A stretch of 12,289 nucleotides of DNA from assembly GCA_900540335.1 (NCBI GenBank), contig UQFC01000083.1:1-12289 (forward strand). Direction: 5' to 3'. The notes under the pieces are model-generated. The model was not told where the DNA came from. It saw only the letters and a program-made list of their open reading frames with translations, and ran no database searches. The translations under genes were made by a program, and so were the position numbers. Shown here in pieces: positions 6,011-12,229 of the stretch (position 1 is the stretch's first letter; every line of letters starts with the position of its first letter). Origin of the DNA: an uncultured Clostridium sp. (GTDB lineage Bacteria; Bacillota; Clostridia; Lachnospirales; Lachnospiraceae).

Positions 6011-7345
6011 ATGTTACACAAGTTGGAAACGGTTTTGATGCCCATGGCTGAAAAAATCGGTAAAAATAAATATCTGATTGCAATCCGTGATGGTTTTCTG
6101 TTATCCATGCCGCTGTTGATTGTGGGTTCCTTTTTCCTGCTGATTGCAAACTTCCCGATTCCGGGATGGACGGAGTTCTGGGGAAGATTTTTCGGTGAAA
6201 ACTGGGCTTCCTATTTTTCAAAACCAACAGACGCAACCTTTTCGATTATGGCGGTATTGGCTGTTATCGGTATCGGCTATTCCTTTGCAGAGCAGATGAA
6301 GGTAGACCGGCTCTTTGGCGCAGCCATTTCTCTGGTTTGCTGGTTCTTGATTATGCCTTATGAAATTCTGGCAGGAGACCAGGTCGTATCTGGAATTCCG
6401 CTGGGCTGGGTTGGTTCCAAGGGTATTTTCGTAGGTATCATCTGTGCGTTTTTGTCTGTTCATGTGTATGCCTGGGTAGATAAAAAGGGCTGGGTTATCA
6501 AAATGCCTGACGGAGTTCCGCCGACAGTTGAGAAATCCTTCGCAGCTTTGATTCCTGCAGGCGTATCTGTTCTGGTGTTCTTTGTAATCAACGTGATTTT
6601 TGCAATGACACCATACGGCAATGCATTTAACTTTATTTTCACCATTCTGCAGACTCCTCTGCTGAAGCTGGGAAATACACTTCCTGCTATGGTGATTGCC
6701 TATATTTTCCTGCACTTTTTCTGGTTCTTCGGCGTCAATGGCGGTTCTGTAGTAGGCGCTGTATTTAACCCGATTCTGCAGTCTCTGTCCGCAGAGAACC
6801 TGGCAGCCTTCCAGGCCGGTGAGGCTCTGCCGAATATTATTTCCCAGCAGTTCCAGGATCTGTTTGCCACCTTCGGCGGCGCAGGTTCCACCCTGTCTCT
6901 GCTGATTGCCATGCTGCTGTTCTGCCGTTCCAAACGTGTAAGAGAGCTGGGCAAGCTGGCGCTGATTCCCGGTATTTTCGGAATCAATGAGCCGATTATT
7001 TTCGGTCTTCCGATTCTGTTAAACCCGCTGATGCTGATTCCCTTCATGCTGGTACCCACAATCAATATTGTGATTTCCTACTTCTGCATGAGCCTGGGTC
7101 TGGTACCCTTATGTTCCGGTGTTGCAATTCCCTGGACCATGCCGGTTATTCTGTCCGGTTTCCTGGCGACAGGATGGCAGGGCGCTGTACTTCAGCTGGT
7201 GCTTTTGATTCTCGGTGTATTCCTGTATATGCCATTTATTAAGATGATGGATAAGCAGTATCTGGCAGACGAAAGCAAGAAGAACGATGAGACAGAGGAT
7301 GACGATGATATTTCTCTGGATGACCTGTCCTTTGATGATCTGTAG
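6011..7345 (+). CDS. PTS EIIC permease, lactose/cellobiose (ChbC-like) family
   Basis: This integral membrane component binds and translocates the sugar for phosphorylation by EIIB. The 444 residues show about ten hydrophobic segments (for example 29-49, 76-94, 101-117, 137-155, 177-200, 223-242, 292-305, 335-362, 370-385, 391-410). The family signature GINEPIIFGLPILLNP (324-339) supplies the substrate-site Glu327, matching Glu334 of Bacillus cereus ChbC. The partner His250 of ChbC falls at Asn243 here (FFGVNGG), with the same 84-residue spacing; this is an unusual change at the sugar site. The C-terminus ends in an acidic tail (420-444) with the near-repeat SLDDLSFDDL, facing the cytoplasm if the topology is normal. 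AGGGGG (5997-6002) precedes ATG 6011. Beta-linked disaccharides or glycosides are expected substrates; the exact one cannot be read from the sequence. Confidence 0.92.
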   Translation: MLHKLETVLMPMAEKIGKNKYLIAIRDGFLLSMPLLIVGSFFLLIANFPIPGWTEFWGRFFGENWASYFSKPTDATFSIMAVLAVIGIGYSFAEQMKVDRLFGAAISLVCWFLIMPYEILAGDQVVSGIPLGWVGSKGIFVGIICAFLSVHVYAWVDKKGWVIKMPDGVPPTVEKSFAALIPAGVSVLVFFVINVIFAMTPYGNAFNFIFTILQTPLLKLGNTLPAMVIAYIFLHFFWFFGVNGGSVVGAVFNPILQSLSAENLAAFQAGEALPNIISQQFQDLFATFGGAGSTLSLLIAMLLFCRSKRVRELGKLALIPGIFGINEPIIFGLPILLNPLMLIPFMLVPTINIVISYFCMSLGLVPLCSGVAIPWTMPVILSGFLATGWQGAVLQLVLLILGVFLYMPFIKMMDKQYLADESKKNDETEDDDDISLDDLSFDDL

Positions 7346-7390
7346 GAGCTGTCCGGGATAAGAAAAATGGATAAATAAAAGTAAAGTGTC

Positions 7391-7417
7391 TCTCCCGGAA
7401 CATTCCGTTCCGGGAGA
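7391..7417 (+). terminator. Hairpin between EIIC and the GrdB-like gene
   Basis: TCTCCCGGAAC (7391-7401) and GTTCCGGGAGA (7407-7417) form a perfect 11-bp GC-rich stem with loop ATTCC. Only three T residues follow (7418-7420), so termination would be partial. It lies 45 bp after the EIIC stop and may both protect the PTS mRNA and lower expression of the downstream genes, which lack a clear promoter of their own. Confidence 0.55.
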
Positions 7418-7484
7418 TTTGAGAATATGGCTGGTTTGCTGGGCGAGGACAGCAGATTAAGTATAACAAAAGGAGGAAAAAGCT

Positions 7485-8006
7485 GTGAAGATTATTATGA
7501 TTTTTGATCAGATTCAGTCCGGTCTGGGAACTAAGGATGATACAATGGTGCCTTTAACAGGAAAGAAGGAGCCGGTTGGCCCTGCTGTAATGATGCAGCC
7601 GTTTTTAAAGGAGGTTGACGGTCATGTGGTGGCCTGCCTGTGCTGCGGAAACGGCACATATCTGGCAGATCCGGATGAGGTCAGCAGAAAGCTCTGCGCT
7701 ATGGTAAACAAGCTGCAGCCGGATGTGGTTATGTGCGGCCCGGCTTTTAACTATGCAGATTATGCAGGGATGTGCGCGCGTGTGGCCCTGGATATGAATC
7801 AGACCACAAAGGCAAAGGCTTTTGCAGCAATGTCTGAAGAAAATGCAGATACCATTGCTGAGTATAAAGATAAAATTGCAATTGTAAAAACTCCGAAAAA
7901 GGGCGGAATGGGATTGAATGATTCTCTGAAAAATATGTGCCGGATGGCCAGGGCTCTGGCAGACGGAAGCGATATCGGGTCACTGAAGAAGGAAATCTGT
8001 TTCTAG
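7485..8006 (+). CDS. Short GrdB-like protein without selenocysteine
   Basis: The 173 residues resemble the N-terminal part of GrdB, the substrate-binding subunit of glycine/sarcosine/betaine reductases. Points of likeness are the beta strand at the N-terminus, the VVACLCCGNGTY stretch (48-59, with C51, C53 and C54), and CGPAFNYADYAG (84-95), close to the GPAFNAGRYG motif of GrdB. True GrdB is about 430 residues with an in-frame TGA selenocysteine in its C-terminal half; here that half is absent and the gene ends at a normal TAG. I recall such proteins being labelled GrdB-related putative oxidoreductases; their reaction is unknown to me. The start is GTG at 7485, supported by AGGAGG (7471-7476) 8 bases upstream. 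Its TAG overlaps the ribosome binding site of the next gene, indicating cotranscription and a shared pathway with the glycosylasparaginase. Redox chemistry is inference. Confidence 0.75.
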   Translation: MKIIMIFDQIQSGLGTKDDTMVPLTGKKEPVGPAVMMQPFLKEVDGHVVACLCCGNGTYLADPDEVSRKLCAMVNKLQPDVVMCGPAFNYADYAGMCARVALDMNQTTKAKAFAAMSEENADTIAEYKDKIAIVKTPKKGGMGLNDSLKNMCRMARALADGSDIGSLKKEICF

Positions 8007-8018
8007 GAGGAGAAAATT

Positions 8019-8972
8019 ATGTGGGGTATGATTGCGACATGGCGTATGGCTGTGGAGGGAATTACAAAGGGATCAGAAATGCTGAAGAACCATGGCAATG
8101 CAGGAGATGCTATTGAGACAGCAATTCGTGAGGTTGAGGATTTTCCGTATTACAAATCTGTAGGCTACGGCGGACTGCCCAATGAGGAAATGGAAGTGGA
8201 GCTGGACGCGGCTTTTATGGACGGAGATACCCTGGATATCGGCGCGGTAGCTGCAATTCGTGATTTTGCCAATCCGGTTTCCATTGCCAGACGGCTGAGC
8301 CATGAGAAGGTAAACAGTCTTCTGGTTGCAGAGGGAGCGGAGAAATTTGCTCATAAAGAAGGCTTTGAACGGAAAAATATGCTTACAGACCGGGCAAAGG
8401 CTCATTACCGGAAACGGGTAAAGGAAATGACACAGACCTTAAAGCCGTATTCCGGCCATGATACAGTCGGCATGGTCTGTCTGGACGAACAGGGCAAGAT
8501 GACGGCAGCGACTTCTACCAGCGGTCTGTTTATGAAGAAAAAGGGCCGTGTAGGCGATTCTCCTATTGCAGGCTCCGGATTTTATGCGGACAGCAAAATC
8601 GGCGGCGCCAGCGCTACCGGACTGGGCGAGGATCTGATGAAAGGCTGTATTTCTTATGAGATTGTACGTCTGATGGGAGAAGGACTTCATCCCCAGGAAG
8701 CCTGTGAGCAGGCTGTAAACCGTCTGGAACGGGAACTGAGAGAACGCCGGGGAGAGGCCGGAGATCTTTCTCTGATTGCCATGAATAACCAGGGCCAGTG
8801 GGGCGTTGCAACTAATATTGAGGGATTTTCTTTTGCAGTAGCTACAGAGAATCAGGAGCCGACGGTGTATCTGGTAAATCGCCAGCCGGACGGACACTGC
8901 ACCTTTGAGGTGGCATCCCAGGAGTGGATGGATAATTACATGAAAACCAGAATGGCGCCGATTGAAGAATAA
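8019..8972 (+). CDS. Glycosylasparaginase (N4-(beta-GlcNAc)-L-asparaginase), Ntn hydrolase
   Basis: This enzyme family cleaves the amide between GlcNAc and asparagine, giving aspartate and 1-amino-GlcNAc, which then loses ammonia. The 317-residue precursor should self-cleave between D148 and T149 (GHDTVG, 146-151), exposing the Thr149 nucleophile. Active-site residues of the Elizabethkingia enzyme (W11, T152, T170, R180, D183, T203, G204) all appear here with a constant shift of three: W8, T149, T167, R177, D180, T200, G201. No signal peptide is visible, unlike the periplasmic Elizabethkingia protein, so the substrate must be imported or arise inside the cell. AGGAGG (8005-8010), overlapping the previous stop codon, lies 8 bases before ATG 8019. 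Isoaspartyl peptidases and plant-type asparaginases share the fold, but the ATW start and GRVGDSP favour the glycosylasparaginase branch. Specificity for phosphorylated GlcNAc-Asn is possible but unproven. Confidence 0.9.
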   Translation: MWGMIATWRMAVEGITKGSEMLKNHGNAGDAIETAIREVEDFPYYKSVGYGGLPNEEMEVELDAAFMDGDTLDIGAVAAIRDFANPVSIARRLSHEKVNSLLVAEGAEKFAHKEGFERKNMLTDRAKAHYRKRVKEMTQTLKPYSGHDTVGMVCLDEQGKMTAATSTSGLFMKKKGRVGDSPIAGSGFYADSKIGGASATGLGEDLMKGCISYEIVRLMGEGLHPQEACEQAVNRLERELRERRGEAGDLSLIAMNNQGQWGVATNIEGFSFAVATENQEPTVYLVNRQPDGHCTFEVASQEWMDNYMKTRMAPIEE

Positions 8973-9004
8973 GAAAAAGGGCAGCAGGGGAGTTGGAAAT
9001 ACAG

Positions 9005-10123
9005 ATGGATATGACAATGGAGCAGAAAATTATCAGCCAGGTAAATGAAATTGGCGGGGAAATGCTTCAGGGAATCCTGGAGATGGTGAAAATCAACAGC
9101 ACAGAGAGTGAGGCAGAGCCGGAAGCTCCTTATGGAGCAGGGGTTAAGGCGGCGCTTGAAAAAGCACTGGAGCTTGGAAAAGGGCTGGGATTTTCAACAG
9201 TGAATCTTGATAACCAGATCGGATATGCGTCCTACGGAACAGGGGAGAGCTATGTGTGCGCCATTGGCCATGTAGATGTGGTTCCGGCGGGAGATGGCTG
9301 GAAGCAGCCTCCCTTTTCTGGTTATATGGAAAATGGAACGATCTACAGTCGGGGAATTCTGGACAACAAGGGGCCGGTCATGGCCTGTCTGTACGGCCTT
9401 TATGCCCTGAAAAAGCTGGGATATGAGCCAAAGCATCAGATTCGCATTATTTTTGGCTGTGATGAAGAAAGCGGATTTGAGGATTTGAAATATTATCTGG
9501 AGAGGGAGAAGCCTCCGGTATACGGGTTTACGCCGGACTGTAAATATCCGGTGGTTTATGCCGAGCGGGGGCGGGCTGTGATTCGGATATCCGGAAGGAA
9601 GGATGAGCTGGAACCGTTTTTTGCTTTTGTAACGCAGTATTTTATCAGTGCGAAAAATAACGGAGACAGACTGGGAATTGATTATTCTCATCCTGAGTAC
9701 GGAATGATGGAAATGCGCAATTACCGGCTGATGATGGATGGGGAGATTCCCTGCTTTGAGGCTTCTTTCAGTTATCCGGCCGGAATCAGTGTGGATGAAA
9801 TTGTGAAACGGATCAGGGAAAAGGCAGGGGAGCTTGAGGTCAGCCTGATTCACAATTATAATCCTGTGGTATTTGAGAAGGACAGCCCGATGGTAAAAGC
9901 TCTGCAGAAGGCGTATGAGACAGTGACAGGATTGGACGGAAGACCGGTAACCACTACCGGCGGAACCTATGCCAAGGCAATGCCCGGGATCGTACCGTTT
10001 GGTCCCAGCTTTCCGGGGCAGAAGGGAATCGGACACAATCCCAATGAGTGGATGACGGTGGAGGATTTGATGGCAAACGCCAGAATATACGCACTGGCTC
10101 TTTATTACCTGGGAATGCTATAA
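9005..10123 (+). CDS. Compact M20 metallo-dipeptidase, PepV/Sapep-like
   Basis: This cytoplasmic M20 metallopeptidase probably cleaves dipeptides. Metal and catalytic residues are visible: H89 and D91 (GHVDVVPAGDGW), the bridging D120 (RGILDNKGP), the catalytic pair E154-E155 (GCDEESG), D178 (FTPDCKYP) and H344 (GIGHNPNE). TTTGGTYAKAMP (317-328) and the AERGRAV stretch (186-192) are typical of PepV/Sapep proteins. At 372 residues it is roughly 90-100 shorter than PepV, the loss falling in the lid domain (about 190-300), which may change substrate size limits. The start is uncertain: TTG 8993 directly abuts GGGGAG (8987-8992), while ATG 9005 has a more normal distance and was chosen; ATG 9011 and 9017 are also possible. 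It follows the glycosylasparaginase by 32 bp and could release Asp or Asn conjugates from short peptides. Confidence 0.88.
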   Translation: MDMTMEQKIISQVNEIGGEMLQGILEMVKINSTESEAEPEAPYGAGVKAALEKALELGKGLGFSTVNLDNQIGYASYGTGESYVCAIGHVDVVPAGDGWKQPPFSGYMENGTIYSRGILDNKGPVMACLYGLYALKKLGYEPKHQIRIIFGCDEESGFEDLKYYLEREKPPVYGFTPDCKYPVVYAERGRAVIRISGRKDELEPFFAFVTQYFISAKNNGDRLGIDYSHPEYGMMEMRNYRLMMDGEIPCFEASFSYPAGISVDEIVKRIREKAGELEVSLIHNYNPVVFEKDSPMVKALQKAYETVTGLDGRPVTTTGGTYAKAMPGIVPFGPSFPGQKGIGHNPNEWMTVEDLMANARIYALALYYLGML

Positions 10124-10191
10124 TAAGAAGGGGCTGTCGGAAATCACTGCAGATGAGACGGCTCAGAATGGCAGAAAGAGAGGAACAACGT

Positions 10192-10947
10192 ATGAAACCC
10201 ATAGTAGAGATTTGCTGCGGAAGCTATTATGATGCAAAACAGGCGGCTCTTGGAGGGGCAGAGCGGATTGAATTAAACAGTGCGCTGATGCTTGGGGGGC
10301 TGACGCCGACAACGGCAACCCTGCGAATGGTTAAAAGAGATTTTCCGAAGCTGAAGGTAATTGCCATGGTGCGTCCCAGAGGGGCTGGATTCTGTTATTC
10401 TTCTGAGGATTTTCAGGTAATGGAGGCGGAGTGCAGGGAGCTTCTGGAAAACGGCGCGGACGGAATTGCCTTTGGCTGTCTGAGAGAAGATGCATCTCTG
10501 GATCAGGAAAAGATGAAGAGAATGACAGATTTGATTAAATCCATGGACAGGGAGGCTGTGTTTCACAGAGCTTTTGACTGCAGCGCGGATCCGTTTGCAG
10601 CGGCAGAACAGCTGATTTCCATGGGAATAGACAGGATTCTGACCAGTGGTTTAAAACCAAAGGCTGTTGAGGGAGCGGAGCTGCTGAAGAAACTGCAGCA
10701 GGAGTTTGGCGGCAGAATTCAGTTTCTGGCAGGAAGCGGCGTCAATGCCTCAAATGCAAGAAAACTGATGGATCAGACAGGTCTGAGTCAGGTGCACAGC
10801 TCCTGCAAGGACTGGCTGGAGGATCCGACAACAGAAAAAAACGGAGTATCCTACAGCATTGCTCCGGGTGACCAGGCTCTTTGCTATGATGTTGTATCAG
10901 CAGAGCTGGTAAGAAAAATAATAGAAAGTGTGGAAGCGGGCCGGTAG
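10192..10947 (+). CDS. cutC: CutC family TIM-barrel protein
   Basis: The 251 residues match CutC in length and in its conserved stretches: EICCGS (6-11), RIELNSALMLGGLTP (25-39), MVRPRGAGFCYS (59-70), FGCL (94-97), VFHRAFD (123-129), LTSG (150-153), AGSGVNASN (180-188) and VHSS (201-204). CutC was named for copper tolerance, but in E. coli the phenotype at the locus has been traced to the small RNA MicL made from the same gene, so the protein's reaction is not settled; a TIM barrel with conserved His, Arg and Glu suggests an enzyme. The start at 10192 has GAGAGGAA (10177-10184) upstream, whereas the open frame back to 10048 overlaps the dipeptidase and is unconserved. It lies 68 bp after the dipeptidase on the same strand and may be cotranscribed. 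No link to copper genes is visible here. Confidence 0.93.
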   Translation: MKPIVEICCGSYYDAKQAALGGAERIELNSALMLGGLTPTTATLRMVKRDFPKLKVIAMVRPRGAGFCYSSEDFQVMEAECRELLENGADGIAFGCLREDASLDQEKMKRMTDLIKSMDREAVFHRAFDCSADPFAAAEQLISMGIDRILTSGLKPKAVEGAELLKKLQQEFGGRIQFLAGSGVNASNARKLMDQTGLSQVHSSCKDWLEDPTTEKNGVSYSIAPGDQALCYDVVSAELVRKIIESVEAGR

Positions 10948-10953
10948 GCCCGC
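10936..10953 (+). other. GC-rich hairpin spanning the cutC stop codon
   Basis: GCGGGCC (10936-10942) and GGCCCGC (10947-10953) form a perfect 7-bp all-GC stem with loop GGTA; the TAG stop (10945-10947) falls in the loop and at the first base of the 3' arm. No T run follows, so a classical terminator is unlikely; it may slow ribosomes or protect the 3' end. The ribosome binding site of the next gene lies about 20 bp downstream. Confidence 0.35.
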
Positions 10954-10986
10954 TGATGTGTGGGGGAATATAAGAGGAGTAAAGAA

Positions 10987-11859
10987 ATGATAGAGAAATT
11001 AAAGCATAATGTAATGGTAAGACGGCTGATTACCATTGCGGCGGTAACGGCATCAGCCCTTCTGCAGGTATTTGTAATTCAGACCTTTATGCGTCCCAGC
11101 AATCTGCTTTCCAGCGGATTTACGGGAGTGGCTATCCTGATTGATAAAGTGGCGTCTCTGTATGGGGGAAGTTTTTCTACCTCCCTGGGTATGCTGGCAT
11201 TAAATATTCCGGTGGCTATTCTCTGCAGCCGCAGCATCAGCATGCGTTTCACCTTTTATTCCATGCTGCAGGTATTTCTGGCCAGCTTCTTTTTGAAGGT
11301 GTGTGATTTTCAGCCTCTGTTTGGCGATGTGATGCTGAATGTGATTTTCGGCGGCTTTCTTTACGGATTGTGTATTGCCATTGCATTAAGGGGAAATGCA
11401 TCAACCGGCGGAACGGATTTTATAGCTCTTTATGTTTCTAATAAAACCGGCAGATCGATCTGGGAGTATGTATTTGCGGGAAATGTGGTTATTCTCTGTA
11501 TTTTTGGATATATGTTCGGATGGCTGTATGCAGGATATTCTATTTTATTCCAGTTTATTTCCACCAAGACAATTTCCAGCTTCCATCACCGCTATGAGCG
11601 GGTGACTCTGCAGATTACCACGGCTCATGCAGAAGGAATTATGAAGGCGTATATTGGCAGCTATCGCCATGGGATTTCCTGTGTGGATGCCATTGGAGGC
11701 TACAGTCATCAGAAAATGAACCTGCTTCACACGGTGGTATCCTCCTACGAGGTTTCTGATATTGTCCAGCTGATGCGGCAGCAGGATCCTCATGTAATTA
11801 TTAACATGGTGAAGACGGAGAATTTCTTCGGGGGATTTTATCAGGCGCCGATTGAGTAA
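10987..11859 (+). CDS. YitT-family integral membrane protein (DUF2179 C-terminus)
   Basis: The 290 residues fit the YitT family of poorly characterised Firmicute membrane proteins. Hydrophobic segments at about 13-33, 43-58, 67-82, 88-105, 116-136 and 163-192 form the membrane part, which carries the family motif GNASTGGTDFIALY (136-149). The C-terminal portion (about 205-288) is the soluble DUF2179 domain ending in KTENFFGGF (276-284). The start at 10987 is supported by GAGGAG (10974-10979) at 7 bases; an in-frame GTG at 10960 would add nine residues but lacks a good site. It follows cutC by 39 bp, across a GC-rich hairpin. A transport role has been proposed for relatives, but no substrate is established and nothing here points to one. 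There is no clear terminator after it. Confidence 0.92.
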   Translation: MIEKLKHNVMVRRLITIAAVTASALLQVFVIQTFMRPSNLLSSGFTGVAILIDKVASLYGGSFSTSLGMLALNIPVAILCSRSISMRFTFYSMLQVFLASFFLKVCDFQPLFGDVMLNVIFGGFLYGLCIAIALRGNASTGGTDFIALYVSNKTGRSIWEYVFAGNVVILCIFGYMFGWLYAGYSILFQFISTKTISSFHHRYERVTLQITTAHAEGIMKAYIGSYRHGISCVDAIGGYSHQKMNLLHTVVSSYEVSDIVQLMRQQDPHVIINMVKTENFFGGFYQAPIE

Positions 11860-11915
11860 TGGAGCGGGGAAAAAGTCTGCAGACCGGCAGAGGCGTATCA
11901 CGGGAGAAGGATGAG

Positions 11916-12060
11916 GAAGCTCATGCGGGAACTCGCGGGTGAAGCTTCTGGCAGAAATTCGTGGGGGAAGCTCATGGCAGGAATTCGTGGGGGAAGCTCA
12001 AGCAGGAACTCGCTCATGGCAGGCATTCCCGGGTGAAATTTCTGGCAGAAATTTATGGTT
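11916..12060. repeat. Degenerate ~26-bp tandem repeats (about six units)
   Basis: Units begin near 11916, 11941, 11967, 11993, 12012 and 12035. The best pair, 11941-11966 and 11967-11992, shares a pattern of GAAGCT, TGGCAG, AATTCGTGGGG; other copies are shortened or diverged (23-26 bases, one about 19). The unit length is not a multiple of three, and the short open frame on the minus strand across it has no recognisable domain, so it is not coding. Units contain GAATTC- and AAGCTT-like palindromic sites. This array is the main content of the 370-bp non-coding stretch 11860-12229; the rest of it is A-rich DNA with two promoters. Confidence 0.7.
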
Positions 12061-12082
12061 GGAAAAAGTTGCAGAAACAGGC

Positions 12083-12111
12083 TTGACAGAATAAGGAACA
12101 AGTGGTAAACT
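12083..12111 (+). promoter_or_regulatory. Upstream promoter P1 of the tRNA-Ser gene
   Basis: TTGACA (12083-12088) is followed after 17 bases by TAAACT (12106-12111), with TG at 12103-12104 giving an extended -10. Transcription would start near 12118, about 110 bases before the tRNA. Confidence 0.6.
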
Positions 12112-12184
12112 TTTAAAGTCGCATGTCACTGAAGAACTGAAAAACAGTTTCGACAGAAAAAACGACAAAAATTGAAAAAACCGC

Positions 12185-12213
12185 TTGACAAACGAAAAAC
12201 TTTTTGGTATTAT
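12185..12213 (+). promoter_or_regulatory. Proximal promoter P2 of the tRNA-Ser gene
   Basis: A consensus TTGACA (12185-12190) lies exactly 17 bases before TATTAT (12208-12213). The A-rich tract 12155-12180 before the -35 looks like an UP element. Transcription would begin near 12220, ten bases before the mature tRNA 5' end. This is the strongest promoter in the window. Confidence 0.85.
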
Positions 12214-12229
12214 TGAAAAGCACGTTTGA

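Noticed and set aside
7485..8006. Selenocysteine readthrough in the GrdB-like gene
   Set aside because: The frame ends in TAG, not TGA, and the next gene's ribosome binding site overlaps that stop.
9194..10036. Long open frame on the minus strand across the dipeptidase gene
   Set aside because: It lies wholly inside a gene with complete catalytic motifs, has no recognisable domain and no ribosome binding site of note; it is a shadow of the + strand codons.
11916..12060. Possible CRISPR array
   Set aside because: Units are contiguous and diverged with no unique spacers and no identical repeats, and no cas gene is nearby.
11898..12101. 67-codon minus-strand frame over the tandem repeats with repeated PAMS-like peptide
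   Set aside because: The apparent peptide repeats only reflect the DNA repeats; the ~26-bp period breaks frame, and no start site or domain is evident.
12135..12150. Small hairpin AACTG/CAGTT as terminator of the YitT-family gene
   Set aside because: The stem has only 5 bp, is AT-rich with three following T residues, and lies between the two tRNA promoters.
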